Below are positions 55,013 through 64,000 of a stretch of 64,000 nt of DNA, in pieces. Source of the DNA: Paulinella micropora (lineage: Eukaryota > Cercozoa > Imbricatea > Euglyphida > Paulinellidae). The notes below the pieces were generated by a model, which was not told where the DNA came from, ran no database searches, and worked only from the letters and a program-made list of their open reading frames with translations. Both the position numbers and the translations under genes were made by a program. The stretch spans positions 25,001 through 89,000 of the forward strand of contig WBZZ01006783.1 in NCBI GenBank assembly GCA_019918135.1, written 5' to 3'. Numbering within the stretch: position 1 is the first letter of the stretch; every line of letters begins with the position of its first letter.

Positions 55013-55065
55013 ATAAAGTAATAGTAATAATAATAAGAATAATAATAATAATAATAATAATAATA

Positions 55066-58000
55066 GACTTATCAGTCAATTGGCCTTTGATCCTGTCGGA
55101 CATGTGCTCCATTGGTAGCACGGGACCGTTCGGTGACGCGGCTCCGCTCCAAAGACTCGACTGGCAGTGCAATGTGCAAATGAGCGTGCTGTGCATGTGC
55201 AAGTGGGTGCAAAGAGTGAGAGGAGTTATCTGCCGAGAAGAAGTCCGCGACGCTGCGCTGACCTCCACCTACAACAGATCTAGCCAGACATTCTACCTGA
55301 CTAGGCCTTCCCCTCCTTCTACCCACCTCCTGAACGACCGTGAGGTCGATCACCTCCTCCTCCTCCTCCGCCCCCTCTGCCTCCCTGGTCTGCGCCTCCA
55401 ACTCCTCCCACTCCTTCCAGATGGTGGCAACAAACCTTCCTAACTCCTCCACCTCTTCTGGGACAGGGATAAACAAAACGCCGAGCATCGCCGCCATCTT
55501 TTCATCCTCCCCCTTCAGCCATTCCTCTTTGAAGAGCCTCATCTCCTCCTCTGCCTCCCGCAGTTCCCTGTGATAAAGCCCTCCTCGATTCAGCACGAGG
55601 GGCTGCCGGGCTTGCGCCTCATCGATAAACTTAAACAGTGCCTCACGAGAGCTCGCACACGTTGGGCAATGCAGCAGGAAGTGACGTAACGACTCGTTAA
55701 CCTCAGTGCCACACAAGGCGAAACAGCTTGAGCAGTCCGGCGAGCATGAGCCAAATTTGGATCGGTAGAGGCGAAGGCGATTGTTGCAGCTCAACAATCG
55801 CCTTCTGATAAGGTTGTGACTTCCCCCCTCCAGCGCCCGCCAACGTGGGAAAGCAGAGCGGGAAGACATCTGGCTAAGCAGCACCCTAAGCCCATCAGAG
55901 GGCTTAGCCTGCCGCTCCCAGCCAGCTACTTCCTGCCGGACAGACCGTTGCTTTACCACCTCGTTCCAGTTCGCCAGAGCGGCCCGCCAGTCCTTATCAT
56001 CTACCGTGCCATCTTCGTTCACGACCCGCTTGAGCGCATCCAAGCCCTCCCGCAGCCTGTGATCTGCTAAGATCAAATTTTCCGTATCTTCCTTCCATTT
56101 GCACCGACCCGTGTTGTAAAGCCTGCGTGTTAGCGCTGTGTTGCCCAGTAACTCGATGCGCCCTAGGAACCGAAGCCGGGCCGCCTTGGCAAGGATGCTA
56201 AAACTCGGCGTGCGGCCTAAACCCCTGGTGATGCAGCCGCTTGTGCGCGTACCAACACCCAAGATGACCCGCAGGGGCGCTACCAACGCGCCCTCCAGCT
56301 TACTCAGCTTGTTGGCGCCCGGCAGATCCCAAAAAGCCGATGCGTAAAGCAACTTTGCGCCAACCATTTGCTGCCAATTCATCAGCCGAAGACGCGCTGG
56401 AACTTCATGGGCAATCCAGAGGGGGTAGCAGGCAGCCGTTCCCGCTACAGTGATTTCCGCCGCCCGCTTCGCTTGCGGTTTATCGGAGAGGGTGTCCGTG
56501 AGCAGAACTCCCAGGTATTTGTAGTGGTCGGTGACGTTGAGAACCTTGCCCCGGAACCTCACGCATGGGGGCGACTTTTTTGACTTGGCGTGCCCGTATA
56601 TCGGCATGACTTCCGTCTTGCCCGGTTTCAGGTTGATTTCAAGCCGATAGTCCTCCACGAATGTCGCCACGACATTTACAATCTGTTGAAGCTCCGTGAC
56701 ACTATGCGCAATTACCGCAACGTCGTCGGCGTAAAGCAGGGTCCGTATGTCTTCGATGCGGTTGAGGTCCTCGATCTCCAACTCTTTCGCGATTCGGACC
56801 GTTAGCTCATCCATGAAGACGTTGAACAGCGACGGTGACAACGGCGACCCTTGCTGAACTCCCATCTCTTCCAGCACTTCACCAGTGAGTTCGCCATCGA
56901 CTAGCACTCGCGATGAGGTTCTTCGGTAAAAACGCCGCAGAATGCGATAGAACTTGCCCTGTACCCCCATCTGGGTTAGCCTCTGAAACAACCCGGCCCG
57001 CCAAACCGTAGGGAATGCCTTTCTCAGATCCACGAACAAAACGAAAGAACGGAGGCCAGCTTGTTGTCTAAGGCGCAGACGCTCCTTAAGGACAAAAATC
57101 TGGTCCCCCGTACTACGTTTTGGCCGGAACCCACCCTGCTCTGGGCGAAGCCTGCCCGGCTGATCGATGAAAGCCGTAAGCCTCGCCGCCATAAGGGACA
57201 GATACATCTTACCCAGACAGCTCAGAATCGCGATGTCTCTCCAATTTTCCGGATCGGTTGGGTCGCCTCCTTTTGGGATGTTGACGATAATCGCTTTGCC
57301 CCAGTCGCTGGGGGTGTATTCGCACGATTTCAACCAGTTGAAGCGCACTAGAAAGCTCACAATCCGCGTGCCTCCGTACTTGAGCATCTCGTTCTTGATC
57401 TTATCCGGTGAGCACGCTTTGTGATTCTGGAGATTTTCCTGGAAGAGCTCCACTTCCTTCTCGGTGTAATCATAGTCCAGCGGGCCCGTCTCAGTCCGGA
57501 TCTCCTCGGCTTGCGCCATGGCCTCGAATTGGTCGCGCAGGTTGTCGTTATACTGGAAGGTTTCGCGGGCCTTCCGCTCGGGCTCAATCCGCGCTGCTTC
57601 CTCATCAGAACCGACTTCCTCTACACATGCATCCTCCAAAAACTGGTTTTCTTTGGGGACCACCATACGTCGGCGGTATTCTTCCCATTCTTGCAGTTTT
57701 TCCCGGAGTGTGCATGCCAGAGTGCCATCGGGCTTCCGAACAGGAGCAGAAGCGTTCGACCGCCGAACCCCGCCCAAACGCTTTGACAGCTTCCAGTACG
57801 TGGCCATGGTAGCGCTCCTGAAGTTGGCAGCGGTGTCATTCTGGACCCGCTTCCACGCTTGCTCCTTCTTCTCCTTGCATAACCTTCTGACCGCCTTCCT
57901 CGCTTCTTTATATCTTTGCCAGGCCTCTCGGTTGGCCTCATTCCTTCGCCAGAGGCCGTATGCCTCTCTCCGTCGCGCAATCGCTTCCCTAAGACTCTCA

Positions 58001-59610
58001 TCAAACCATGCATTAGTAAACCCTGGCCTAATCACCAGAACTCCCAAGACCTTCACGGCTGCGCCCGTGAAAGCTCGGACCACTAAGCTAGCGACCCTAT
58101 CTACCTCCTGCTGAAGCTCATCCGGGTCCTCCACTGCTGATAGATCTGGGAGGCCATCTGGCAACAGCCCCGATATACCAGCTGCAAAGGTCTCGTCGTA
58201 TTTCAACCTAAGCTTAGACAGCTCACTCTCCTTACCCTCAACTACCCTGCCTATCAAGCGCTCTGCCTTGAATGCTTTGTACCTCTTTACCTGCTTTTTG
58301 GGGGGTGGCTGTCCCCCCCAGACCAGTTCCGCCCACACAGCTTTGTGGTCGGTATCAAGGTCTACCTCGTCGACGCCGAAGCTTGCCTCCTCCGCCAGCT
58401 CGGAAGAGACGCAGATGTAATCCAGTAGATGCCTTCGTCCACCTACATTTTCCTGCCTAGACCACCAATATTTGTCCCCCCGTGGTTGCGAAAACCCACT
58501 GAGATTGCGCAACCCCGTGGCAACAAGCATCGCAGCCAGCAACTCACCATTCTCACTCCTAACCCCTCTACCCCTCTCATCTATCTCGCCAAAGAGGCCC
58601 ACCACTCCCTCCTCCCGCGCTATTCTGGCGGGCCCCAGCTTAGCATTAGCATCACCAACCGTAACCACATGACCTTTGGTGGCGAAGTAGGAGACGGCCG
58701 CCTGCCACGCCTCATAGGCTGCAATAGATTCCTCTCGTTGATTTTCTTGGGGGAAGTAGCCGTTGCCGACGAACACATCCGACGCCGTCGCGCTCCCAGA
58801 CGACAGCCTCACCCACAATTGCTGTGGGTGTGGAACAGGCGCCTGTACAATGGTAGCGCACGGTGCCAGATAGTTGGCCACCAACGTCAAGACTCCCCCC
58901 AAGAGACGCGAGCCCGCACCAGTTGCAGCCGCTTTGCCGAGGACTGCGAAGCCGTCGACTTGGAGCTTCTCCACCTTCTGCGACGATAGGTTGTGCTCCT
59001 GGACTCCGAGCCCGCTGCTTCTCTCTTTCCCGGAAAGTCCTACCCGTCGCAACGTGAACCTTTCCCGTGAAGAACTTACGCTCCCGCAGCAGCCACACCA
59101 TCTTCTCCGCCTCCTAACAAGACGCACATTTAATCCGCAAATGTCGCCCACTACCTCTGCCCGCGAATTCCACCTCGACTTCCCCGAGACCGAGAATTCG
59201 GAGCTCTCGCGCCATGACCACTGTCTGAGAGACATGCGATAGCCCCCATACTATGCAACATCTCTTATCCAGCTCATTTCGTACCTTCCTCCGCCACCTC
59301 CTCGGTGGCGGTACCGCTTGCCACACGCCGTGACCAGACCTTTCCGGACGTGACTTCTCTTCCGAGGTTGGGGAGGGTGATCGAGATGCAGCAGGATTGC
59401 TGGCTCTACGTGATTCAGGTTGCCCGTCAGGTACGCGAGCACTCGACCACCCCACCCCGGCCGAGTAGCCATCACCACCCGCAGGCGCACTCCCACGGGG
59501 AACGTCTAAACCTGAAGGATTACCGCCTTGACCCATAGGGCCAGCACTAGCGGCCGCGCTCTTCGCATAAGAACCTGACATAAGTGGTATGGGACCCCGG
59601 TGCCGCATTG
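55066..59610 (-). mobile_element. LINE retrotransposon, nearly complete, ATT-tailed
   Basis: 4.5 kb, read right to left. The ORF1-like start (59608-59114) contains VWGLSHVSQTVVMARELRIL and RLR-type motifs. The long ORF2 follows. The 3' end (ATTGACTGATAAGTC) is followed by an ATT/AAT tail at 55013-55065. Both ends of the element are within the window. A 94 bp fragment of the same 3' end lies at 599-692. Confidence 0.85.
55072..59235 (-). CDS. LINE ORF2: endonuclease, reverse transcriptase, zinc finger
   Basis: 1387 codons without a stop. An APE-type endonuclease is visible from about residue 95 (VVTVGDANAKLG, LLDYICVSSELA, DTDHKAVWAEL; the extreme N-terminal Asn/Glu boxes may lie in the overlapping upstream frame). 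Reverse transcriptase: RPEQGGFRPKRSTGDQ, FVLFVDLRKAFPTVW, GVQQGSPLSPSLFNVFMDEL, LLYADDVAVIAHS (YADD). C-terminal Cys/His motif CGTEVNESLRHFLLHCPTC, as in many R1/CR1-type LINEs. The open frame suggests recent activity. The N-terminal 60-90 residues before the endonuclease may be noncoding in this frame. Confidence 0.88.
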   Translation of the reverse strand: MSLRQWSWRESSEFSVSGKSRWNSRAEVVGDICGLNVRLVRRRRRWCGCCGSVSSSRERFTLRRVGLSGKERSSGLGVQEHNLSSQKVEKLQVDGFAVLGKAAATGAGSRLLGGVLTLVANYLAPCATIVQAPVPHPQQLWVRLSSGSATASDVFVGNGYFPQENQREESIAAYEAWQAAVSYFATKGHVVTVGDANAKLGPARIAREEGVVGLFGEIDERGRGVRSENGELLAAMLVATGLRNLSGFSQPRGDKYWWSRQENVGGRRHLLDYICVSSELAEEASFGVDEVDLDTDHKAVWAELVWGGQPPPKKQVKRYKAFKAERLIGRVVEGKESELSKLRLKYDETFAAGISGLLPDGLPDLSAVEDPDELQQEVDRVASLVVRAFTGAAVKVLGVLVIRPGFTNAWFDESLREAIARRREAYGLWRRNEANREAWQRYKEARKAVRRLCKEKKEQAWKRVQNDTAANFRSATMATYWKLSKRLGGVRRSNASAPVRKPDGTLACTLREKLQEWEEYRRRMVVPKENQFLEDACVEEVGSDEEAARIEPERKARETFQYNDNLRDQFEAMAQAEEIRTETGPLDYDYTEKEVELFQENLQNHKACSPDKIKNEMLKYGGTRIVSFLVRFNWLKSCEYTPSDWGKAIIVNIPKGGDPTDPENWRDIAILSCLGKMYLSLMAARLTAFIDQPGRLRPEQGGFRPKRSTGDQIFVLKERLRLRQQAGLRSFVLFVDLRKAFPTVWRAGLFQRLTQMGVQGKFYRILRRFYRRTSSRVLVDGELTGEVLEEMGVQQGSPLSPSLFNVFMDELTVRIAKELEIEDLNRIEDIRTLLYADDVAVIAHSVTELQQIVNVVATFVEDYRLEINLKPGKTEVMPIYGHAKSKKSPPCVRFRGKVLNVTDHYKYLGVLLTDTLSDKPQAKRAAEITVAGTAACYPLWIAHEVPARLRLMNWQQMVGAKLLYASAFWDLPGANKLSKLEGALVAPLRVILGVGTRTSGCITRGLGRTPSFSILAKAARLRFLGRIELLGNTALTRRLYNTGRCKWKEDTENLILADHRLREGLDALKRVVNEDGTVDDKDWRAALANWNEVVKQRSVRQEVAGWERQAKPSDGLRVLLSQMSSRSAFPRWRALEGGSHNLIRRRLLSCNNRLRLYRSKFGSCSPDCSSCFALCGTEVNESLRHFLLHCPTCASSREALFKFIDEAQARQPLVLNRGGLYHRELREAEEEMRLFKEEWLKGEDEKMAAMLGVLFIPVPEEVEELGRFVATIWKEWEELEAQTREAEGAEEEEEVIDLTVVQEVGRRRGRPSQVECLARSVVGGGQRSVADFFSADNSSHSLHPLAHAQHAHLHIALPVESLERSRVTERSRATNGAHVRQDQRPID

Positions 59611-59619
59611 ATCGAGTTG

Positions 59620-60240
59620 TAAACTGGATAAATGAGGACCCAGGTGGGGTTATTTAAAGCTCAACCCTTAAAAAGCATACGTGTACGTATGTATAGGAAT
59701 ACACACAAACACTCACCTGCATCCGTAACCAGGCACGAGGCAGGACCCGCTGTGCATCATCGAGGTAGGTGTCGTGGCAAACCACCCTGCGTCCGATAAA
59801 CGCTGCAAGTGAGTCATCTACCGAGAGCACAGAGTGACAGGCCCGTGCACGTGTACCCATCACCCCATAACCCTCCGCCAGAGCAACCCCATGGCATCCG
59901 CAGGATGAGCACGAAGAGTGCTGAGAGAGAGGGTGAGCCAGGAGCCCCGTTCCGGTCCGTCGTTACTTTTGTCATTTAGTCGTTTCAAGGCTTGTGGTAA
60001 GGTGTAGGGCCTCTCGCCTTCGTACAAACTCCGACCGACAGTAGTTTGGTTGACCATCCTTCGCGGTGACCCTCTGAACAAAACCCCCTCCCCCAGTGCC
60101 CACCCCTTGTGATTCCAGAGGCCACCCCGAGCCAAGAGCCATGAGTATGATGAGCAACTCACATGAGTTACTCTCAGTAATTGGGACCCGTCTCATAAAT
60201 CAATGGAACGCTTATCGTGCGCCCCTCATAGGCTCAGCCC
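59620..60240. repeat. Segmental repeat copy A
   Basis: Shares GGGGTTATTTAAAGCTCAAC, CCACCCTGCGTCCGATA, GAGTCATCTACCGAGA and CCCATGGCATCCGC in the same order as 60600-61330. A degenerate family, no coding seen. Confidence 0.75.
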
Positions 60241-60282
60241 GCCCATGTGAAAGCTAGGCCTCGCCCAAAGCAAAGCAAAGCA

Positions 60283-60307
60283 AAGCAACAAAAAAAAAAA
60301 AAAAAAA

Positions 60308-60357
<50 letters not shown>
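60283..60357. repeat. Poly-A and (GA)n tract
   Basis: Preceded by a CAAAG/CAAAGCAAAG run; about 27 A then (GA)n. Could be an old retroposon tail. Confidence 0.85.
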
Positions 60358-60363
<6 letters not shown>

Positions 60364-60599
60364 AGCGAGGCCGCCGTGGCTCGCCCGCAATCCAGCTGGG
60401 TGCACCTCGTCACAACCACTCATCGGCGTGAGCTCATAGCTGTGTGCGACATAGGTACAAGAGCAAGAGGAGAAACAGTGTGCCAGCGTGGATGTGTGGG
60501 TGAGGCAGTGCGGTGAGGCAAAGCAGCGATGCCAGTCGAATCCCTGGAGACGGAACCTAGCATCAAAAACATCGCATAAGTCTACCCCAGGCCTCCATC

Positions 60600-61330
60600 C
60601 ACCGAGTGGTGAGCTCGATAAAAGAAGACCCGAGTGGGGTTATTTAAAGCTCAACCCTTAAAAAAGCATAAACATGTACGCCGCCAGGAACCCAACAACA
60701 ATAACATAGCAGCCAGGAACCCAACAACAATAACATAGCAGCCAGGAACCCAACAACAATAACATAGCTTCCGTAACCAGCCTTCAGGAACCCGCCTCAG
60801 TTACCCGCCCCCGTAACCAGGCCAGAGACGTGACGTACTATGCATCATTGAGGTGTCGTGGCAAGCCACCCTGCGTCCGATAGGAGCTACAAAAGAGTCA
60901 TCTACCGAGAACACTAAGTGACAGGCCCGGTCACATGCACCCAACACGTCCCGACCCTCCGCCAGAGCATCCCCATGGCATCCGCAAAGTGAGCACGAGG
61001 GGTTCTGGGAGAGAGGGTGAGTCAGGAGCCCCGCGTCCAGGCAGTCGCTACTGTGGCAGTTGAGTGATTTCAAGGCTTGTGGAAATGTGTGGAGCCTGTC
61101 GCCTTCATACCCACTCATACCGACAGTAGTTTAGTTAACCAACCTGTCCAGTGACCCACTGAGCCCAACCCCCTCCCTCAGATAACCCCCACCCCCAGCA
61201 CCCCGAGTGATACCAGAGGCCACCCCGAGCCAAGAGCCGTGAGCGTGGTGAGAGAGCTTCTCTCAGTAAAAGTTTCCGTCTCATGAATCAGTGGAGCACT
61301 GATTATGTACCCCTCATAACAAGCTGCCAA
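60600..61330. repeat. Segmental repeat copy B
   Basis: Second copy of the 59620-60240 family, about 75-85% similar by eye, lengthened by the 29 bp tandem array at 60688-60768. Confidence 0.75.
60688..60768. repeat. 29 bp tandem repeat, three copies
   Basis: Three copies of GCCAGGAACCCAACAACAAT AACATAGCA-type units, identical where they overlap. Confidence 0.9.
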
Positions 61331-61416
61331 CGGCCCCAACCCCGCCGTGTGGCGGTGACACCCAACCATGTATTGGTGCCCCCCAAAATAATAATAATAA
61401 TAATAATAATAATGAT

Positions 61417-61590
61417 AGTGTATCTCCTGCCAATTGCTGAGCCAAAAGGCCATGTGCATCCAATCCTCCATTCCATAAGGAAAGTCTCCACACCAATCGG
61501 TGGAATAAAGGAAGTGACGGCAAAGAACATTACTCTAGGAGCTTTATACCAATCAGCCCATGGAAAGGACCGATGGCCTATGTACTCCCT
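61417..61590 (-). mobile_element. Second ATT-tailed short retroposon family
   Basis: AGTGTATCTCCTGCCAATTG ... ATTCCATAAGGAAAGTCTCC, preceded by (ATA)n at 61387-61410. The same start occurs at 63919-64000, also after (ATA)n. Different body from the main SINE but the same tail and the same AGTG-type junction. Confidence 0.65.
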
Positions 61591-61614
61591 AATAATAATA
61601 ATAATAATAATAAT

Positions 61615-61881
61615 AGTGCTTCTCTGTCAATGGCTGATGCATTTCTGCACATGCGCCTCCATCGTCTCACCCGCGAGGGGAGTACGAAGAATTGACGATA
61701 AGCTCTAATGACACCCCCGCAAGGGCAGTTCCAACACTTCCAGACGGGCCGGTATGTTCAATGAAAATACTGGTCCAGACGGATCGGTATGTTCAATGAA
61801 AATACTGGTGGCACCGACGGGAATCGAACTGGCGACAGGGCCCAGATGGTAGAACTTGACCACTGGGCTATCACGGTGTCC
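61615..61881 (-). mobile_element. SINE copy, minus strand
   Basis: Full copy with two-block body; tail 61591-61614. Confidence 0.85.
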
Positions 61882-61911
61882 AATAATAATAATAATAATG
61901 ATAATAATAAT

Positions 61912-62149
61912 AGTGCTTCTCAGTCAATGGCGAATGCATTTCTGCACATGTGCCTCCATCGTCTCATCCGCGAGGGGAGTACGAAGATTTGACGATAGGC
62001 TCTACTGACACCCCCGCAAGGCAGCTCCAAGCCTTCCAGACAGACCAATACTCAAAGAAAATATCCTTTGAAAATACTGGTACCGACGGGAATCGAACTG
62101 GCGACAGGTCCCAGATGGTAGACCTTAACCACTGGGCTATCGCGGTGCC
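61912..62149 (-). mobile_element. Diverged SINE copy, second subfamily
   Basis: Has TCAGTCAATGGCGAATGC and CTACTGACACCC like the fragment at 408-528, and a short rearranged middle (ATATCCTTTGAAAATACTGG). The oldest-looking copy. Confidence 0.8.
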
Positions 62150-62174
62150 ACTAATAATAATAAAAATAATAATA

Positions 62175-63567
62175 ACTAGGGGCTGCGCCAACACCTAAAA
62201 GGATGGTTTGCGGTGCGCGGACCCCCCCCCCCCCCCCCGCCTCGGGCTGGGGTTCCCGGGGGGAGAGCCCCCCGGACCCCCCCTTCCCCGTCAACAGGGT
62301 ACGTTCCGTTGCCGGAGGTACCAGCAGATCGCAAGTGTAAGCTGTGGTGGCACAAAAACCTAAAATCTCTGGTTTTTGTGCCACCCGCCAACAAAATTTT
62401 TTATCTCCGAAGAGAGCGCACCGAGAGGTGTCGGGTACACCAAACATCAGCCTCAAACTGCCTCAGGTGTAAACGGCGCCTGGTGGCGCAAAAACCTCGA
62501 TTTCCCGTATGCCACCCGAAGCCACAATTGTTATATTTTCGAAGAGAGCTCATCAAGAAGTCAGATACACCAAATAACAGCCGCTAACTCCCTCTGGAGT
62601 GCGCAAACGGCGGCTGGTGGCACAAGACCTCAATTTTCTGATGTGGGTGCCAGCCGCGACCAAAACGGGTACGTACAATCGCCGGGCTGGGGTTTCTGGT
62701 GGGGAGGGCCCCGGACCCCCCCTTTCCCGTCGACAGGGTACGTTCAATTGCCGGAGGGCGCCTGGTGGCACAAGACCTCAATTTTCTGGTGTGGGTGCCA
62801 CCCGCGACCAGAACGGGTACGTACAAATGCTGGGCCGGGATTCCCGGGGGGAGGGCCCCCCGGACTCCCCCTGCCCCGTCGACAGGGTGCGTTCAATTGC
62901 CGGAGGCACCGGCAAGTACTGCCAAAAAGAAGGAAATTTGGCATTCAAGACACTCCCCTAACGCAAATATTTGCGCAAATTCAAATATTTGCTTCAGGGG
63001 AGTGTCCTGAATGCCAAATTTCCTTGTTTTTCTAGCATATTTTCTGCTTTCCCATCGAAATAAATCATGGTTTGTGTGAACCAGGAGGAGTTGGGAGCTC
63101 ATATTGGCAGGGTGGTTAGCAGCAGACTCGATCTTGATGCTGGTATAATCTTTTTGCGTGAATTCAAAAAAATTGTACCAGCAGCAAAATCGAGTCTGGG
63201 GCTAGCCAACCTGTCAATATGAGCTCCCAACTCCTCCTCGTTCCCACAAACCATGATTTATTCCGACGAGGGTGCAAAGAAAAGGCTAAAAAAACAAGGA
63301 ATTTTGGCATTCAGGACACTCCCCTAACGCAAATATTTGCGTGAATTCCTAAAAAATCATATCAGTATCAAGATCGAGTCTGGGCCCAGCCACCCTGCAA
63401 ATATGACCTCCCAACTCCTCCTCGTTCCGACAAACCATGATTTATTCCGACAGGGGTGCCGAAATGCGGGTGGGGGTGGTGGTGGGTGGGGGTGGTTGGG
63501 GGGTACACAATTTCCATTTTGCCCCTCCCCCAAAATCCCCCACCCCCTTCTCCAACACCTTTCAGGG

Positions 63568-63568
<1 letters not shown>
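62175..63568. repeat. Composite repeat, copy 2 (with inverted satellite)
   Basis: Same ends as 51279-53028. Contains three GGGAGGGCCCC..GGACCCCCC / GGGTACGTTC blocks (62240, 62690, 62850) with a related CTGGTGGCACAA unit between, then satellite units. 62934-63021 is a palindrome of about 40 bp arms formed by two facing satellite pieces (GGCATTCAAGACACTCCCCT and its inverse). Confidence 0.6.
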
Positions 63569-63608
<40 letters not shown>

Positions 63609-63609
<1 letters not shown>

Positions 63610-63875
63610 GTGCTTCTCTGTCAATGGCTGATGCATTTCTGCACATGCGCCTCCATCGTCTCACCCGTGAGGGGAGTACGAAGAATTGACGATAAGCTCT
63701 AATGACACCCCCGCAAGGGCAGTTCCAACACTTCCAGACGGGCCGGTATGTTCAATGAAAATACTGGTCCAGACGGATCGGTATGTTCAATGAAAATACT
63801 GGTGGCACCGACGGGAATCGAACTGGCGACAGGGCCCAGATGGTAGAACTTGACCACTGGGCTATCACGGTGTCC
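63609..63875 (-). mobile_element. SINE copy, minus strand
   Basis: Full copy, two-block body, tail 63569-63608. Its head adjoins the (ATA)n tail (63876-63918) of the next retroposon. Confidence 0.85.
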
Positions 63876-63918
<43 letters not shown>

Positions 63919-64000
63919 GTGTATCTCCTGCCAATTGCTGAGCCAAAAGGCCATGTGCATCCAGTCCTCCATTCCATAAGGAAAGTCTCCACACCAATCG
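63919..64000 (-). mobile_element. Second short retroposon family, cut by window end
   Basis: Matches 61417-61500 with one base difference (CCAGTCC/CCAATCC) over the 80 bp visible. Confidence 0.7.

Noticed and set aside
57408-58114. Plus-strand ORFs opposite the LINE
   Set aside because: Antisense shadows of a long, motif-rich LINE ORF2.

Overview
The window comes from the nuclear genome of a microbial eukaryote, probably an alga or another protist. The species cannot be fixed from the sequence. The evidence is GT-AG introns in two host genes, a tRNA-derived SINE, LINE and LTR retroelements, abundant microsatellites, and no bacterial operon structure. The host DNA has mixed to high GC, and a low-GC viral block sits in its middle.

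Layout. 1-1083: ATT-tailed SINE copies and a LINE 3' fragment. 1222-5383: an intact seven-exon gene of about 1220 codons with a SET-like region, a DDE-transposase/DUF7869-like region, a SAP-like motif, an acidic Ser tract and an Arg-Gly tail. 5.9-11.5 kb: a decayed Ty3/Gypsy-like retroelement. 11.8-12.85 kb: six fold-back stems in about 1 kb. 12.9-17.4 kb: a broken minus-strand gene, a low-GC coiled-coil gene relic and a gag-like zinc-knuckle fragment. 17450-37612: a 20.2 kb integrated polinton-like virus (PLV) with 270 bp terminal inverted repeats. 37.7-39.1 kb: a diverged second copy of the PLV terminus, an unknown gene, and a paralogue of the coiled-coil gene found on the other side of the PLV. 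39290-43674: a 4.4 kb unit bounded by near-identical 110 bp inverted repeats and carrying unrecognised genes. 43827-51096 (minus): the host gene for the TFIIE alpha subunit, with many introns. 51.3-64 kb: satellites, tandem SINEs, a nearly complete LINE and segmental repeats.

The PLV carries a near-complete viral gene set. Replication: a PrimPol-like primase joined to an SF3 helicase. Packaging and capsid: an A32/FtsK-HerA ATPase, a major capsid protein and a penton-like protein. Entry and attachment: a protein with a phospholipase A2-like motif, a long fibre with an S74 auto-processing domain, and two minus-strand proteins sharing one N-terminal motif. Mobility: a tyrosine recombinase resembling telomere resolvases, just inside the right repeat. 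Several of these genes have stops or frameshifts, so the copy is probably a decaying provirus. Short TATA-like motifs lie 4-15 nt before most viral starts and are shared between divergent gene pairs.

The repeats show a plausible LINE-SINE partnership: both end in (ATT)n and share a 3' sequence, and SINE copies are stacked inside each other's ATT tails.
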